From assembly GCA_021199495.1 (NCBI GenBank), contig JAJQHY010000006.1, forward strand, positions 1 to 64,000: a DNA stretch of 64,000 bases, written 5' to 3'. Position 1 is the stretch's first letter; each line of letters starts with the position of its first letter. This document shows, in pieces, positions 40,905 through 50,079 of this stretch. The translations under genes and the position numbers were made by a program. The notes under the pieces are model-generated. The model had not been told where the DNA came from. It did no database searches and saw nothing but the letters and a program-made list of their open reading frames with translations. This DNA comes from Lachnospiraceae bacterium (GTDB taxonomy: Bacteria > Bacillota > Clostridia > Lachnospirales > Lachnospiraceae).

Positions 40905-40927
40905 CCTTGCCTTACGCAAGAGCAAGG
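40905..40927 (-). promoter_or_regulatory. Hairpin in the rpsF leader, possible S6/S18 control site
   Basis: In the rpsF 5' leader CCTTGC and CTT pair with AAG and GCAAGG as a 9-bp hairpin with one bulged base and a 4-nt loop. It lies 27 bp before the ATG. Further upstream (40943-40957) is a perfect dyad, ACGATAA-G-TTATCGT, just before a TAAAAT -10 box (40934-40939). The known S6:S18 leader motif is not clearly matched, so a regulatory role is only possible. Confidence 0.35.
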
Positions 40928-40963
40928 AAATGATTTTACATCACGATAAGTTATCGTAGCACA

Positions 40964-41010
40964 AAAAATAAGGGATTGCAAGACCTTTTGTCCTGAAATC
41001 CCTTATTTTT
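40964..41010. terminator. Bidirectional terminator between DUF951 gene and rpsF operon
   Basis: AAAAATAAGGGATT (40964-40977) pairs with AATCCCTTATTTTT (40997-41010) around a 19-nt loop. It begins at the stop codon of the DUF951 gene on the minus strand. Confidence 0.88.
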
Positions 41011-41195
41011 CAGCAGTTTTTTGGTTTCACCGAGCGGATACTCTTCTCCACGCTGCTCCTGGGCTGCATAATCATACGGCCGCAGCCTGTGCATTTTAAT
41101 CTGATGTCCGCACCGGTGCGCAGCACCTCCCATTCAAAGCTGCCGCAGGGATGCTTTTTTTTCAGTTTTAAAATATCACCCACCTGGATGTTCAT
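41010..41195 (-). CDS. DUF951 small zinc-ribbon-like protein
   Basis: This 61-aa protein starts MNIQVGDILKLKKKHPCGSF and has CTGCGR, the conserved pattern of DUF951 (YyzM-like), a family widespread in Firmicutes. Three Cys may bind a metal. The function is not known; it resembles an SH3-like small RNA- or ribosome-binding protein. It terminates at a strong hairpin. Confidence 0.9.
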   Translation of the reverse strand: MNIQVGDILKLKKKHPCGSFEWEVLRTGADIRLKCTGCGRMIMQPRSSVEKSIRSVKPKNC

Positions 41196-41286
41196 GGCTT
41201 CCCTGTCCTCCCGCTCTCAATCATGCGTGCTCTGAAAGCGTCTGTTTCCGGCTGGCTGCCGTCCTGCGAAGGCTTCCCAGCATTTA

Positions 41287-42015
41287 TCAATGCAGCTCGA
41301 TCTGCTTAAACACCTCTCCGATCGGCTCGCGGATAATCAGATCCGCCGCGCTGTCCTTTGGCGTCGCGGACTTATTGACTAACACCAGCTTATTGCCCTG
41401 ATAATAATCGAGCAGGCCCGCCGCCGGGTAGACATTTAAGGAAGTGCCTCCCACAATCAGCACATCCGCATCGTGAATGTACTGAACGGACTTGCGCAGT
41501 GTCGCATCGTCCAGGCCCTCCTCATAGAGCACCACATCCGGCTTGATCGTTCCCTTGCAGATCCTGCAGGTAGGAATCCCCTCACTCTCAATGATATAAT
41601 TGACATCATAAAATTTGTGGCAGCGCTCACAGTAATTGCGCAGGACACTGCCGTGCAGCTCCAGCACCACCTTGCTGCCCGCCTTCTGGTGCAGACCGTC
41701 GATATTCTGTGTCACCACGGCCTTCACCTTTCCCATGGCCTCCCACTCGGCCAGACGCTTATGCGCGGCGTTCGGCTCCACGTCCGGAAAGAGCATCTTA
41801 TTCTTGTAAAACCGGTAAAATTCGCTGGTATAATGTTTGTAAAAGGTGTGGCTTAAAATCGTCTCCGGCGGATAATCATACTGCTGATTATACAGGCCGT
41901 CCACAGAGCGGAAATCCGGAATGCCGCTCTCGGTGGATACCCCCGCGCCGCCAAAAAAGACCACGTTGTCGCTTTCCTGTAACCAGGTCTGCAATGTTCT
42001 GATGTTCTCATTCAT
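41287..42015 (-). CDS. NAD-dependent protein deacylase (sirtuin)
   Basis: This 242-aa Sir2 protein has the NAD pocket GAGVSTESGIPDFRS, TQNIDGLH, the catalytic His in LELHGSV, and the zinc ribbon CERC plus CRIC. It removes acetyl or other acyl groups from lysines using NAD. All key residues are present and the length is normal. It lies 19 bp downstream of the HAD phosphatase gene on the same strand. Confidence 0.95.
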   Translation of the reverse strand: MNENIRTLQTWLQESDNVVFFGGAGVSTESGIPDFRSVDGLYNQQYDYPPETILSHTFYKHYTSEFYRFYKNKMLFPDVEPNAAHKRLAEWEAMGKVKAVVTQNIDGLHQKAGSKVVLELHGSVLRNYCERCHKFYDVNYIIESEGIPTCRICKGTIKPDVVLYEEGLDDATLRKSVQYIHDADVLIVGGTSLNVYPAAGLLDYYQGNKLVLVNKSATPKDSAADLIIREPIGEVFKQIELH

Positions 42016-42034
42016 CCGATTTTCCTCCCTGTTT

Positions 42035-42838
42035 CTATTCCGCGTCCTTCAGAACCTGCTGCCACAGCTTCAATACACCCATCTCCTCATAAGAAGGAAT
42101 AATCCCGTCCGCGGCTGCCTTCAAATCCGGGTGCGCGCTCTCCACCGCATAAGCCCTGCCCGCCGCCTTAAGCATCTCCAGATCATTCGGGTTATCGCCG
42201 GTCGCCAGCACTTCCTCCCGTAAAATCCCCATGCGCTCCATGATCATCTGCAGCGCCGCGCCCTTATTCACACCGGGCATCGCGCAGTCAATCCACCATT
42301 CTCCGGCCACGGAGCAGTGCATCCGCCCCTCCCACTTTGGCAGGAACTCCTTCGACGCGTACTCCCACACATTTGTCTTCCTGTATAAAGTAAACTTCGT
42401 CACCGGCGCCTCAGGTATCGTGTCCCAGCCATGCAGGCTCTCAATGGAATAGTGATAATTCCCCTTCATCAGCTGAAACATCTCCGAATTTTCATCCGGC
42501 GCGTAGGCACACTCCGGTGCGCAGAGAATGCCGTCGCCGTCCGGGATTTTCCTTGCGTCCGCCCAGGCCTCGCGTACCCATTCCTTCGGAATCTCCTTAG
42601 CCGCCTCCACCGGGCCGTCCATCTTTAGTGTTGCACCGCCGTCCCCGACGATCCACACCAGATCTTCCACCTCATGAAACAGGCGCCGTACCGACGGATA
42701 CTGCCTGCCGCTGGCGATTACCACATAAATTCCCTTCTGCCGAAGTCTGCGGATCATATCAAAATACTCCGGATACATCCGGGGTGAGCTTTCCTTCACC
42801 ATCGTCCCGTCCACGTCGGAGATCACAAGTTTTATCAT
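42035..42838 (-). CDS. Cof-type HAD-IIB phosphatase
   Basis: This 267-aa protein has motif I ISDVDGTMV with the nucleophile Asp, motif II VIASGRQYPSV, a cap domain and the C-terminal motif GVNKGAAL followed by ATGDNPNDLEML with the metal Asp residues. It probably dephosphorylates sugar phosphates or flavin-type metabolites. I chose MIKLVISDV (42838), the family start; the frame is open for 25 more codons. Confidence 0.9.
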   Translation of the reverse strand: MIKLVISDVDGTMVKESSPRMYPEYFDMIRRLRQKGIYVVIASGRQYPSVRRLFHEVEDLVWIVGDGGATLKMDGPVEAAKEIPKEWVREAWADARKIPDGDGILCAPECAYAPDENSEMFQLMKGNYHYSIESLHGWDTIPEAPVTKFTLYRKTNVWEYASKEFLPKWEGRMHCSVAGEWWIDCAMPGVNKGAALQMIMERMGILREEVLATGDNPNDLEMLKAAGRAYAVESAHPDLKAAADGIIPSYEEMGVLKLWQQVLKDAE

Positions 42839-43048
42839 TGAGCAATTTCTCTCCCTCTTCTCATTTTCATGCCTTATAATCATTTGCATTTGTCCGGATA
42901 AGAATAACATCAAATTTCAGCCGGTACAAGGGAGAGTTTGTATAATTGAGGTAAAAAGGAAGCGTTCTCCTTGGAGATTACTCTTATAAACTCGTCTCTG
43001 AGATATACCCCAACTCGTTTCTAACCATTATCTCATATAATTTCTAAT

Positions 43049-44737
43049 TCAGAGCTGCCCATCCCGTGCCACTTCCTTCATCACTCTGCAATCCGTCTTA
43101 CAGAAAGCAATCCCATAATGAACAATCCGCTCCGGCAGATGACGGCCAAAAACTTTATCATACTTCCTGTCGTCAATCTGGCTCAGTGCCTTTTTCGCAT
43201 CGGTTTCCAGATCAGCGGCTTCCTTTGCATATTTGACCTCTATAATAAACGCATATTTCTCACGCCTGCGGTAAGCCAGAATATCCAGGCGGCCCTTTCC
43301 TGCTTCCCGGTTGGAGACAACATTCCATTCTTTAAAGCTGGCAAGCATACCGAGGAGTAAACCGTGGTAAAAGTTCTCTTTTTCCTCTGTTTTTCCGCCA
43401 TCCAGGTAGCTGATGGAGCCCTCCATATAATCAATCAGGCAGTCCTCCATTGCCGTCTCATCTTCAGCCAGTATCGCATTTAAAAATTCCCTGAGGCCGT
43501 CCGTATCGTCCAGAACCTTCTCTTGAAACCACTCGTCCACCTGCGCGGCAAACAGCTCTCTGACCTCCCTGTTGGGAATAGTCAGTATATAGCTTCCGTC
43601 CTCGTTTCTGCCGCGCATTGTCAGATAACCGGTGGTAAACAACACGCTCCACAGGTTATCAATCGTATCATCCAGTTCCCTGTAGGTCAGATCTGGCTTT
43701 ACCTGTTTATTGACCGTTCCGCCCTCAATCAGTTCCGCGATTTGATCCCGCGTCTGCTTGTCTGCCTGATCGGCAAAACGACGGATGATATCATTTCCGC
43801 TCGCATTGGACCAGAAATTTCTGGGAATTCGGTCGGAGGTATTCATCAGCTGATCACACCAGTTTAAAACATCCCAGGGACTGTAGACGCTGGTTTTTCC
43901 AAAAAGATAACCGTCATACCATTCTCTGGTGACATCATAATATTCACTGATGCCATAATATTCCAGCATCTGGCGCACTTCCTGATCGGTAAAGCCAAAC
44001 CACTCATCATAACTTTCATCGGCGATAGTATGCATACGCGGGTTATTAAAACCGGTAAAAATACTCTCCTTCGCGATACGAAGACAGCCCGTAACAACAG
44101 CCATCTTAATATTTGAGTTTGTCTTCATCCCCTGGCTGAAAAATCGACTGATGAAGGATGTCATCTCATTATAATAGCCATTTGACTCCGCCTTCTGTAG
44201 AGGAACATCATATTCATCAATCAGAACTATGACGGGCTGCCCCCAGTGTTTATTAAGATAGCCGGACAGCACCATGATAGCACTTTCCAGGTTCGCTCTT
44301 TTCATTTTCATGTCCAGAAGCGTTTGTTTATCCGCTTCGTCCAGTTTCTCGCTATCCATGAGATAAGCATGCCGGTCCACTTCCCTGCTCACAACACCTG
44401 CAAACTGTTCTAACGCATCCTGATAGTCAAGACCCCAGCAGTCTTTCAGCGTCAGACTGATGACCGGATATTTTCCCTGCCATTCGGCACACAGCGCAGT
44501 CTCCCCCGAAATTGTCAGGCCATTGAACAAACTACTGTCAGCCCCAATTTCAAAGAAATGCTGCAGCATACTCATATTCAGGCTTTTTCCAAAACGGCGC
44601 GGACGCGTGAAGAGATTTACCTCTCCCCAGTTTTCCAGCAATTCCCTGATCATTCCGGTCTTATCCACATAGTAAAATCCATCTTTAACCAGCTTTTCAA
44701 AATTATCTATTCCTATCGGCGGTCTTCTTTTTTTCAT
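43049..44737 (-). CDS. AAA-ATPase-like protein with C-terminal PD-(D/E)XK nuclease domain
   Basis: This 562-aa protein belongs to a large gut-bacterial family of unknown role. The N-terminal AAA part has the variant P-loop TRPRRFGKSLNMSML near residue 50 and Walker B VIVLIDEYDVPL near 175. The C-terminal DUF1703 domain has the nuclease pattern LDILAYRRR then FIIEVKYAK. GGAGC lies 9 nt before the ATG at 44737. These genes occur as many dispersed copies in a genome and spread like mobile or conflict genes. It stands beside a tRNA-Cys gene. Confidence 0.88.
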   Translation of the reverse strand: MKKRRPPIGIDNFEKLVKDGFYYVDKTGMIRELLENWGEVNLFTRPRRFGKSLNMSMLQHFFEIGADSSLFNGLTISGETALCAEWQGKYPVISLTLKDCWGLDYQDALEQFAGVVSREVDRHAYLMDSEKLDEADKQTLLDMKMKRANLESAIMVLSGYLNKHWGQPVIVLIDEYDVPLQKAESNGYYNEMTSFISRFFSQGMKTNSNIKMAVVTGCLRIAKESIFTGFNNPRMHTIADESYDEWFGFTDQEVRQMLEYYGISEYYDVTREWYDGYLFGKTSVYSPWDVLNWCDQLMNTSDRIPRNFWSNASGNDIIRRFADQADKQTRDQIAELIEGGTVNKQVKPDLTYRELDDTIDNLWSVLFTTGYLTMRGRNEDGSYILTIPNREVRELFAAQVDEWFQEKVLDDTDGLREFLNAILAEDETAMEDCLIDYMEGSISYLDGGKTEEKENFYHGLLLGMLASFKEWNVVSNREAGKGRLDILAYRRREKYAFIIEVKYAKEAADLETDAKKALSQIDDRKYDKVFGRHLPERIVHYGIAFCKTDCRVMKEVARDGQL

Positions 44738-44770
44738 TTTCAGCCGCTCCTTTCGCCGCAAGACCCTTGA

Positions 44771-44791
44771 TTGCCTTTATTATAAAGGCAA
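44771..44791. promoter_or_regulatory. Dyad upstream of the AAA/PD-(D/E)XK gene
   Basis: TTGCCTTTA (44771-44779) and TAAAGGCAA (44783-44791) form a perfect 9-bp inverted repeat around TTA, 34 bp before the start codon at 44737. It could be an operator or an mRNA hairpin near the ribosome site. Confidence 0.4.
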
Positions 44792-44821
44792 AGCGAACAC
44801 TATGCAAGCCTCTTTGAACGC

Positions 44822-44849
44822 AAAAAAGGAACCCCATTTCTGAGATTCC
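44822..44849 (-). terminator. Terminator of the tRNA-Cys gene
   Basis: On the minus strand GGAATC and GGTTCC pair over 6 bp (44844-44849 with 44828-44833), followed by TTTTTT. It lies directly after the tRNA 3' end. Confidence 0.75.
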
Positions 44850-44853
44850 TCCA

Positions 44854-44925
44854 AGGCGCAGACCGGATTTGAACCGGTGCATACTGGTGTTGCAGACCAT
44901 TGCCTTACCTCTTGGCTACTGCGCC
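44854..44925 (-). tRNA. tRNA-Cys (GCA)
   Basis: This 72-nt gene on the minus strand has acceptor stem GGCGCAG pairing with CTGCGCC, anticodon loop CTGCAAC with anticodon GCA, and the T-arm GGTTCAAATCC. The CCA end is not encoded. A short terminator follows. It reads the Cys codons UGC and UGU. Confidence 0.95.
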
Positions 44926-45024
44926 CCACATTGCGTCTCTGCCATCAGAGACGCAAATTATGTTAGCATATTTTCAGGGCGTTTGCAAGAACTTTTTTAT
45001 TTTTCTAAAGCAGGCTCTGATGTC

Positions 45025-46815
45025 TTATTTCTTCCCGTCGTCCCCAGCCGCATCCGCCTGCGCGATGACCGGCGCCGCCGAAGCCTCCAGCGCTTCCTTC
45101 GCACGGGTAATCTCATCCGCCTGCTCCTGCGTCAGCTTGGAGGGATTGGCTTTGGCAATCAGGCGCTGCAGATGGTTCATATCACTCTTGACCTGCTTTT
45201 TCACGTCTTTATCCAGCGACTTATGCACCTTACTATACGCGTTGTTGGCGCGGGCTAAAACTTTTTCGGCCTCGCCGATGGAGTCGATGGCCGCCTTACG
45301 CTGGCCGTCGGATGCCTCATATTCCTCCGCTTCATGGATGGCGCGCTGAATATCCGCCTCGCTCATGTTGGAGTTGGAGGAAACCGTGATCTGCTGCTGC
45401 CTGCCGGTGCCCAGGTCGCGGGCAGAAACCTTGACGATACCGTTGGCATCGATGTCAAAGGTCACTTCGATCTGCGGGACGCCTGCCATGGCCTTCTGAA
45501 TGCCGTTCAAACGGAAGTTGCCCAGCAGCTTATTATCCTTGGCGAACTGACGCTCGCCCTGTAAAACCTTGATATCCACCGCGCTCTGATAGTTGGATGC
45601 GGTGGTAAACACCTGACTGTGACGGGTGGGAATGGTCGTGTTGCGCTCGATAATTTTCGTGGAAACGCCGCCCACCGTCTCAATTGAAAGCGACAGTGGT
45701 GTCACATCCATTAAAATCAGCTCATTCGCGTTGCTGCCGACCACTAACGCCCCGCCGAGCTTACCGCCCTGCACGGCCGCACCCTGGGCCACACACTCAT
45801 CCGGATTTAAGTTCCTGGATGGTTCTTTGCCTGTCAGCTGACGCACCTTGCTGACCACGGCGGGCATCCTGGTGGAACCGCCGACTAAGAGCACCATTCC
45901 CAGTTCAGATGCGGTGATACCCGCATCGCTTAACGCCTGCCGCACAGGCTCCTCTGTCCGGCGGATCAGATCCGCGGTCAGCTCCTCAAATTTTGCCCTG
46001 GTAATCGTCATTTCCAGATGCTTTGGCTCGTCCCGCACCATCGTAATAAAGGGCAGGTTAATATTCACCGAAGCTGCGCTGGAAAGCTCAATCTTGGCCT
46101 TCTCCGCTTCCTCTCTGACACGCTGTGAAGCGGTCATATCCCTGGAAAGATCCACATGCTCTGTCCGCCTGTATTCCGAAATGATGTAATCCGCCAGCCG
46201 CTTGTCAAAGTCATCGCCGCCCAGATGATTGTCACCGGCGGTCGCCAGCACCTCAATGACGCTCTCCCCGATCTCAATGATGGACACGTCAAAGGTGCCG
46301 CCGCCCAGATCGTACACCAGAATCTTCTGCGGATCCCCGTGATCCAGTCCATAAGCCAAAGCCGCGCTGGTCGGCTCATTGATAATCCGCAGGACATTCA
46401 GACCCGCGATCCGGCCGGCGTCCTTGGTCGCCTGGCGCTGCGCGTCATTGAAATAAGCGGGCACAGTAATCACCGCATCGTTCACGGTATCTCCCAGGTA
46501 GCTCTCCGCATCCTTTTTCAGCTTGCGCAGAATCATTGCGGAAATTTCCTGAGGCGTATAGGTTTTGCCGTCGACGCGGGTCGTCCAGGCGCTGCCCATT
46601 TCTCTTTTAATAGAGGAAAACGTCCGTGCCGCGTTGACCGCTGCCTGGCGCTTGGCCATGTCGCCCACCAGCCGTTCTCCCTTCTTTGAAAATGCCACTA
46701 CAGATGGTGTCGTGCGCACCCCTTCCGCGTTGGGAATCACCACCGGCTTTCCGTTTTCCAGAACCGCCATACAGCTGTTGGTCGTCCCCAGGTCAATTCC
46801 GATTACCCTGCTCAT
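45025..46815 (-). CDS. dnaK: Hsp70 chaperone DnaK
   Basis: This 596-aa protein has the ATPase opening [20 protein letters not shown], the phosphate loops [12 protein letters not shown] and [11 protein letters not shown], the linker region ([15 protein letters not shown]) and a substrate domain with shortened lid. It is a little shorter than the usual 610-640 aa and ends AAGDDGKK rather than EEVK. It is not flanked by hrcA, grpE or dnaJ and no CIRCE operator is seen. It may therefore be a second DnaK, or the operon is split in this organism. Confidence 0.93.
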   Translation of the reverse strand: MSRVIGIDLGTTNSCMAVLENGKPVVIPNAEGVRTTPSVVAFSKKGERLVGDMAKRQAAVNAARTFSSIKREMGSAWTTRVDGKTYTPQEISAMILRKLKKDAESYLGDTVNDAVITVPAYFNDAQRQATKDAGRIAGLNVLRIINEPTSAALAYGLDHGDPQKILVYDLGGGTFDVSIIEIGESVIEVLATAGDNHLGGDDFDKRLADYIISEYRRTEHVDLSRDMTASQRVREEAEKAKIELSSAASVNINLPFITMVRDEPKHLEMTITRAKFEELTADLIRRTEEPVRQALSDAGITASELGMVLLVGGSTRMPAVVSKVRQLTGKEPSRNLNPDECVAQGAAVQGGKLGGALVVGSNANELILMDVTPLSLSIETVGGVSTKIIERNTTIPTRHSQVFTTASNYQSAVDIKVLQGERQFAKDNKLLGNFRLNGIQKAMAGVPQIEVTFDIDANGIVKVSARDLGTGRQQQITVSSNSNMSEADIQRAIHEAEEYEASDGQRKAAIDSIGEAEKVLARANNAYSKVHKSLDKDVKKQVKSDMNHLQRLIAKANPSKLTQEQADEITRAKEALEASAAPVIAQADAAGDDGKK

Positions 46816-46866
46816 CTTTTTCTCCTCCGATATTTTGTATTTTCATACAGAAATTCATTTATATTG

Positions 46867-46895
46867 ACTTTATCCCCCGAAAAAACCAAAGTCAA
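46867..46895 (-). promoter_or_regulatory. Promoter of dnaK
   Basis: On the minus strand TTGACT (46890-46895) and TAAAGT (46867-46872) are separated by 17 bp, about 45 bp before the ATG at 46815. No inverted repeat of CIRCE type is present, so heat-shock control by HrcA is not supported. Confidence 0.6.
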
Positions 46896-46969
46896 GGCGC
46901 CGTAAACTAATTTCACAGACTTCACGTTAAATTAAGATTTTCGTCACAGCTTCTTCACAGGATTTTTGC

Positions 46970-46998
46970 TTGCCCCTTCTCAGAATCTGTGCTACAAT
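46970..46998 (+). promoter_or_regulatory. Promoter of the 39-aa membrane protein gene
   Basis: TTGCCC (46970-46975) and TACAAT (46993-46998) are separated by 17 bp, predicting a leader of about 93 nt before the ATG at 47098. It is divergent from the dnaK promoter. Confidence 0.6.
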
Positions 46999-47097
46999 GC
47001 CTGTATTCGGGAGTTGTAATCATTTTTCCATTTACCTGCCGCTTTACCGATGCCGCAGTGTCCATGGAAAAGCTGCTTTATCATCAGGAGGTATCAG

Positions 47098-47217
47098 ATG
47101 GGTATCGTATTGGGCGGTCTGCTTCTCATTATCATCATCGTTGCGGTTGTGATTACCGCGGTCGTCTCGTCCGTCGTCTCTGCGTTCGCGTTTAAAAATG
47201 TGGATGAGGAGGAATAA
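47098..47217 (+). CDS. Small single-pass membrane protein (39 aa)
   Basis: The frame encodes MGIVLGGLLLIIIIVAVVIT followed by a second hydrophobic stretch and the acidic tail FKNVDEEE. AGGAGG stands 7 nt before the ATG, a perfect ribosome site. A promoter precedes it and a strong terminator follows, so this tiny gene is a transcription unit of its own. Small hydrophobic proteins of this kind can be stress peptides or hydrophobic toxins; no family is recognised. Confidence 0.68.
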   Translation: MGIVLGGLLLIIIIVAVVITAVVSSVVSAFAFKNVDEEE

Positions 47218-47329
47218 GCCGCATCCGGTTCCGGTTTCATGATCTGCTTCGATGATTCCGGACTGCTTAAAACAGCAGACTGAGCAAAAACAGGCAAGCT
47301 ACGGATTATAACCTGTATATGACGCAGCA

Positions 47330-47365
47330 AGGGGTTCAGGTACTTCGCCCGAACCCCTGTTTTTA
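47330..47365 (+). terminator. Rho-independent terminator after the 39-aa gene
   Basis: AGGGGTTC (47330-47337) pairs with GAACCCCT (47351-47358), followed by GTTTTTA. About 110 bp separate it from the stop codon; I see no second ORF in that stretch. Confidence 0.85.
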
Positions 47366-47441
47366 TTGCATAATCATATATCCACCTGTATACGCCTGAT
47401 GTTCATAAACTGACCGGTCACACACAGGCTCTTAGCGGAAA

Positions 47442-48662
47442 TTACTCCTCGGTCTTCTCTTCCTCTTCAGCAGGCTCAGCCTCAGCAGCCTCCGGCTGTG
47501 CGCTGTCCATGCGGGTCTCCAGCTTCGCCAGAGTATCCTCCGCGAACTTGCGGCCGCCGATACCAAAGGAAAGTGCGAATGCCACAGCAAGCGCCGCCAC
47601 AATCAGGATAAAGGTAGACTCTACGATCGTGCTTGCCACGCCCAGCTGGCTTAAGCAAAGGAACGCAGCCAGTACATAAATGGCAGCCTTCACGGCAACA
47701 GTGCCAACCTTCGAACCCGAATTTCTCTTGGTCAGAGCGGACTCAGCGGCACCGGCAGCAAACACTGCGATTGCCAGAATAAGGACAACGCTTAAGACCT
47801 CCGGCATATAGCCGATAATTGTGGCTCCCACATTGGTCAGAACAGGCAGTCCCAGAATGTCAATGCCTTCCACGACAAAGATGATCACCAGCACATATTT
47901 CACAACCAGGCTGATACCCTTGGAAAGATTGATGTTTTTGGTTGCGTCGCCGGTAATTTTCTCGATCAGCGTGTCAGCGCCGACACTCTTTAACAGGCTG
48001 TCCAGCAGATTGGCAACGAGGTTGGCAACGAATACGCCAACTCCGATGACAACGATAGCTGCCAGAATGTAGGGAATCTCAGCGAAGATAGTGGCTACGA
48101 TTTCATCGGCAGGTTCCGAAATAGCGGAAATGCCAAGGCCATCCAGTGCGGCGGTCACAACCACCAGGATAATGACTCCGTAAATCACATTTGCGATCAC
48201 GGAAGAGAAGGAATTGCTTTCAGTTACTTCAATACCGGCCTTTTCCTGGAAGGTATCGATCTTCAGCGCCTTTAAGACAGACTTTAACAGGTCTCTGACC
48301 ATCCTCGCGACAAAGAGGCCAATCGCCAGCAGGATGCCGGCGCCAACCAGCTTCGGTATAAAAGCAAGGAATGTGTTGACCATGCTCGTAATCGGAGCGG
48401 AAACACTATCCATTCCCAGTCTGTCCAGCACACCGGGCAGGAACAGCAGGAAGACTACAAAATAGACCAGCTTCCCGATAAACTCAATGGCGGTATCCAC
48501 CGTTCCTTCCCCGATCCCGGTTTTGGCAACCAGTTTTCCAATATTCAGAGCCTTTAAGAGCTTCACAATAAGTGACTTGACGATCTTCGCAACGATAAAT
48601 GCCACGATCAGCAGCACAATCGCTATCAGAACGTTTGCAATTGACGAAATAAACGCCTGCAT
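47442..48662 (-). CDS. TM-helix-repeat membrane protein, mechanosensitive-channel-related
   Basis: This 406-aa protein is built from repeated units of two membrane helices (for example IVLLIVAFIVAKIVKSLIVK, LVGAGILLAIGLFVARMVRD, ILAAIVVIGVGVFVANLVAN). Each helix pair is followed by an amphipathic LLKS-type segment. This is the conserved TM-helix repeat found in CmpX-like proteins and near MscS channels; the soluble MscS beta domain is absent. The C-terminus is Glu-rich (AEAEPAEEEEKTEE). It probably senses membrane stress or forms a pore. Confidence 0.8.
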   Translation of the reverse strand: MQAFISSIANVLIAIVLLIVAFIVAKIVKSLIVKLLKALNIGKLVAKTGIGEGTVDTAIEFIGKLVYFVVFLLFLPGVLDRLGMDSVSAPITSMVNTFLAFIPKLVGAGILLAIGLFVARMVRDLLKSVLKALKIDTFQEKAGIEVTESNSFSSVIANVIYGVIILVVVTAALDGLGISAISEPADEIVATIFAEIPYILAAIVVIGVGVFVANLVANLLDSLLKSVGADTLIEKITGDATKNINLSKGISLVVKYVLVIIFVVEGIDILGLPVLTNVGATIIGYMPEVLSVVLILAIAVFAAGAAESALTKRNSGSKVGTVAVKAAIYVLAAFLCLSQLGVASTIVESTFILIVAALAVAFALSFGIGGRKFAEDTLAKLETRMDSAQPEAAEAEPAEEEEKTEE

Positions 48663-48830
48663 AATAGCTTCTCCTTTCGCGCATTCCTTTCCGGAACACC
48701 AATGATATTTATATTTTAATACTGCAATCAGTGAAAGTAAACGGAAGTTTTGTATATATTTTGCAAAATTTGTTGTGAATTGTCACAAATAAAAGGGCTT
48801 TCAGGTAAGAAATCTCAAAATCCAGCGCCG

Positions 48831-49970
48831 TCAGAACAGAGATTTCCCTTTGTGTATCATATGGCAAATATGCAGATCATCGTCCACAAAGAGAATATTC
48901 GCATAGCACCCTGCATGCAGACTGCCATATCTGTCTGCCACGCCAATGCACCTGGCGGGATTATAAGCCGCCGCTTTTATGGCGCTTACAAGCGGAATAT
49001 TCATGTAGCGTACAGCGGTACGCAGACAATCCATCAGATTCGCAGCACTGCCCGCAATCGTATCCGGGGACTTTGTCAGTACCGCTCTTTTTCCTGTGAC
49101 TGTCACGTCCTGCCCGCCAAGAGAATACTGACCGTCCGGCAGTCCCGTGGCCTCCATGCTGTCGCTGATCAGAATCACCCTGTCGTCCCCGAACAGCTGA
49201 AAGGTCATTCGTACAACAGCCGGATGAACATGGATGCCGTCCGCTATCAGCTCCACATCCGCGCCCGCCTCCCACGCCGCTGCAACGGGACCCGGCATCC
49301 TGTGGTGAATGCCCGGCATGGCATTATATAAATGCGTCATATGGGACGCCCCGGCCGCAAACGCTTTTTGAGCAGTCTCATAATCGCAGGAGGTATGTGC
49401 CAGGGAAACAACCGTATGGGTGCTCAGCTTTTCAATACACGCTAAGGCGCCCTCTTCCTCCGGCGCTATATCACAGAGTTTAAACAGCCCGTTTGCCGCT
49501 TTCTGCAGCCGCGCAAACATCTCCGCATCCGGTTTGTGAATATAAGCGCCGTTCTGTGCCCCTTTCATTTTGGAGCTGATGAACGGGCCTTCCATATTGA
49601 TGCCCACTAAATCAGCACCCCTGCCGTTTTGATGCTGTGCCGCCGCCCGGGCAATCCCCGCCAGCTTTTCCTCTCCATAAGTCATGGTGGCGGGGCAGAT
49701 GGCCCCTATTCCCTTCGAAAGCTCAAAATCAGCTATTTTCTGAATCGCTTCCTGCGTTCCGTCGCAGAAATCCACCCCGTCACAGCCATGGAAATGAATA
49801 TCCACAAGCATGGGAATCGCTTTCAGACTCCCGTAATTCAGGACACACTCTTCGCTTCGCCCTGTATTTTTGTAATCTGCCTCGTCCACCAGGTATTCTC
49901 CATGAATCAGGATATCCTGTCTGACAAATCCATGATCGTTCTGAAAAACATCCGCGTTTATAATCTTCAT
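48831..49970 (-). CDS. nagA: N-acetylglucosamine-6-phosphate deacetylase
   Basis: This 379-aa amidohydrolase turns GlcNAc-6-P into glucosamine-6-P. The metal and substrate residues are seen in VDIHFHGCDGVDF, SLAHTSCDY, GASHMTHLYNAM and LISDSMEATGLPDG with the catalytic Asp. I chose MKIINADVF (49968-49970); the open frame to 50096 overlaps the upstream gene and is not family-like. It is the last gene of the carbohydrate operon and points to an amino sugar in the imported glycan. Confidence 0.92.
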   Translation of the reverse strand: MKIINADVFQNDHGFVRQDILIHGEYLVDEADYKNTGRSEECVLNYGSLKAIPMLVDIHFHGCDGVDFCDGTQEAIQKIADFELSKGIGAICPATMTYGEEKLAGIARAAAQHQNGRGADLVGINMEGPFISSKMKGAQNGAYIHKPDAEMFARLQKAANGLFKLCDIAPEEEGALACIEKLSTHTVVSLAHTSCDYETAQKAFAAGASHMTHLYNAMPGIHHRMPGPVAAAWEAGADVELIADGIHVHPAVVRMTFQLFGDDRVILISDSMEATGLPDGQYSLGGQDVTVTGKRAVLTKSPDTIAGSAANLMDCLRTAVRYMNIPLVSAIKAAAYNPARCIGVADRYGSLHAGCYANILFVDDDLHICHMIHKGKSLF

Positions 49971-50079
49971 ATTCTTCCAACTGCCGCCTTCAGGGACATT
50001 TCCCGGTAATCTTTCGCTCTGATGATCTTCATTTTCAAAGGTTCCTCTTTTCTTTCCGCGCGGCTTAAAGCCTGTTGTT

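Noticed and set aside
44854..44925. tRNA-Cys as an integration site with attachment repeats
   Set aside because: I found no second copy of the tRNA 3' end in the window and no integrase gene nearby.
46816..46970. CIRCE heat-shock operator before dnaK
   Set aside because: No TTAGCACTC/GAGTGCTAA inverted repeat is present.
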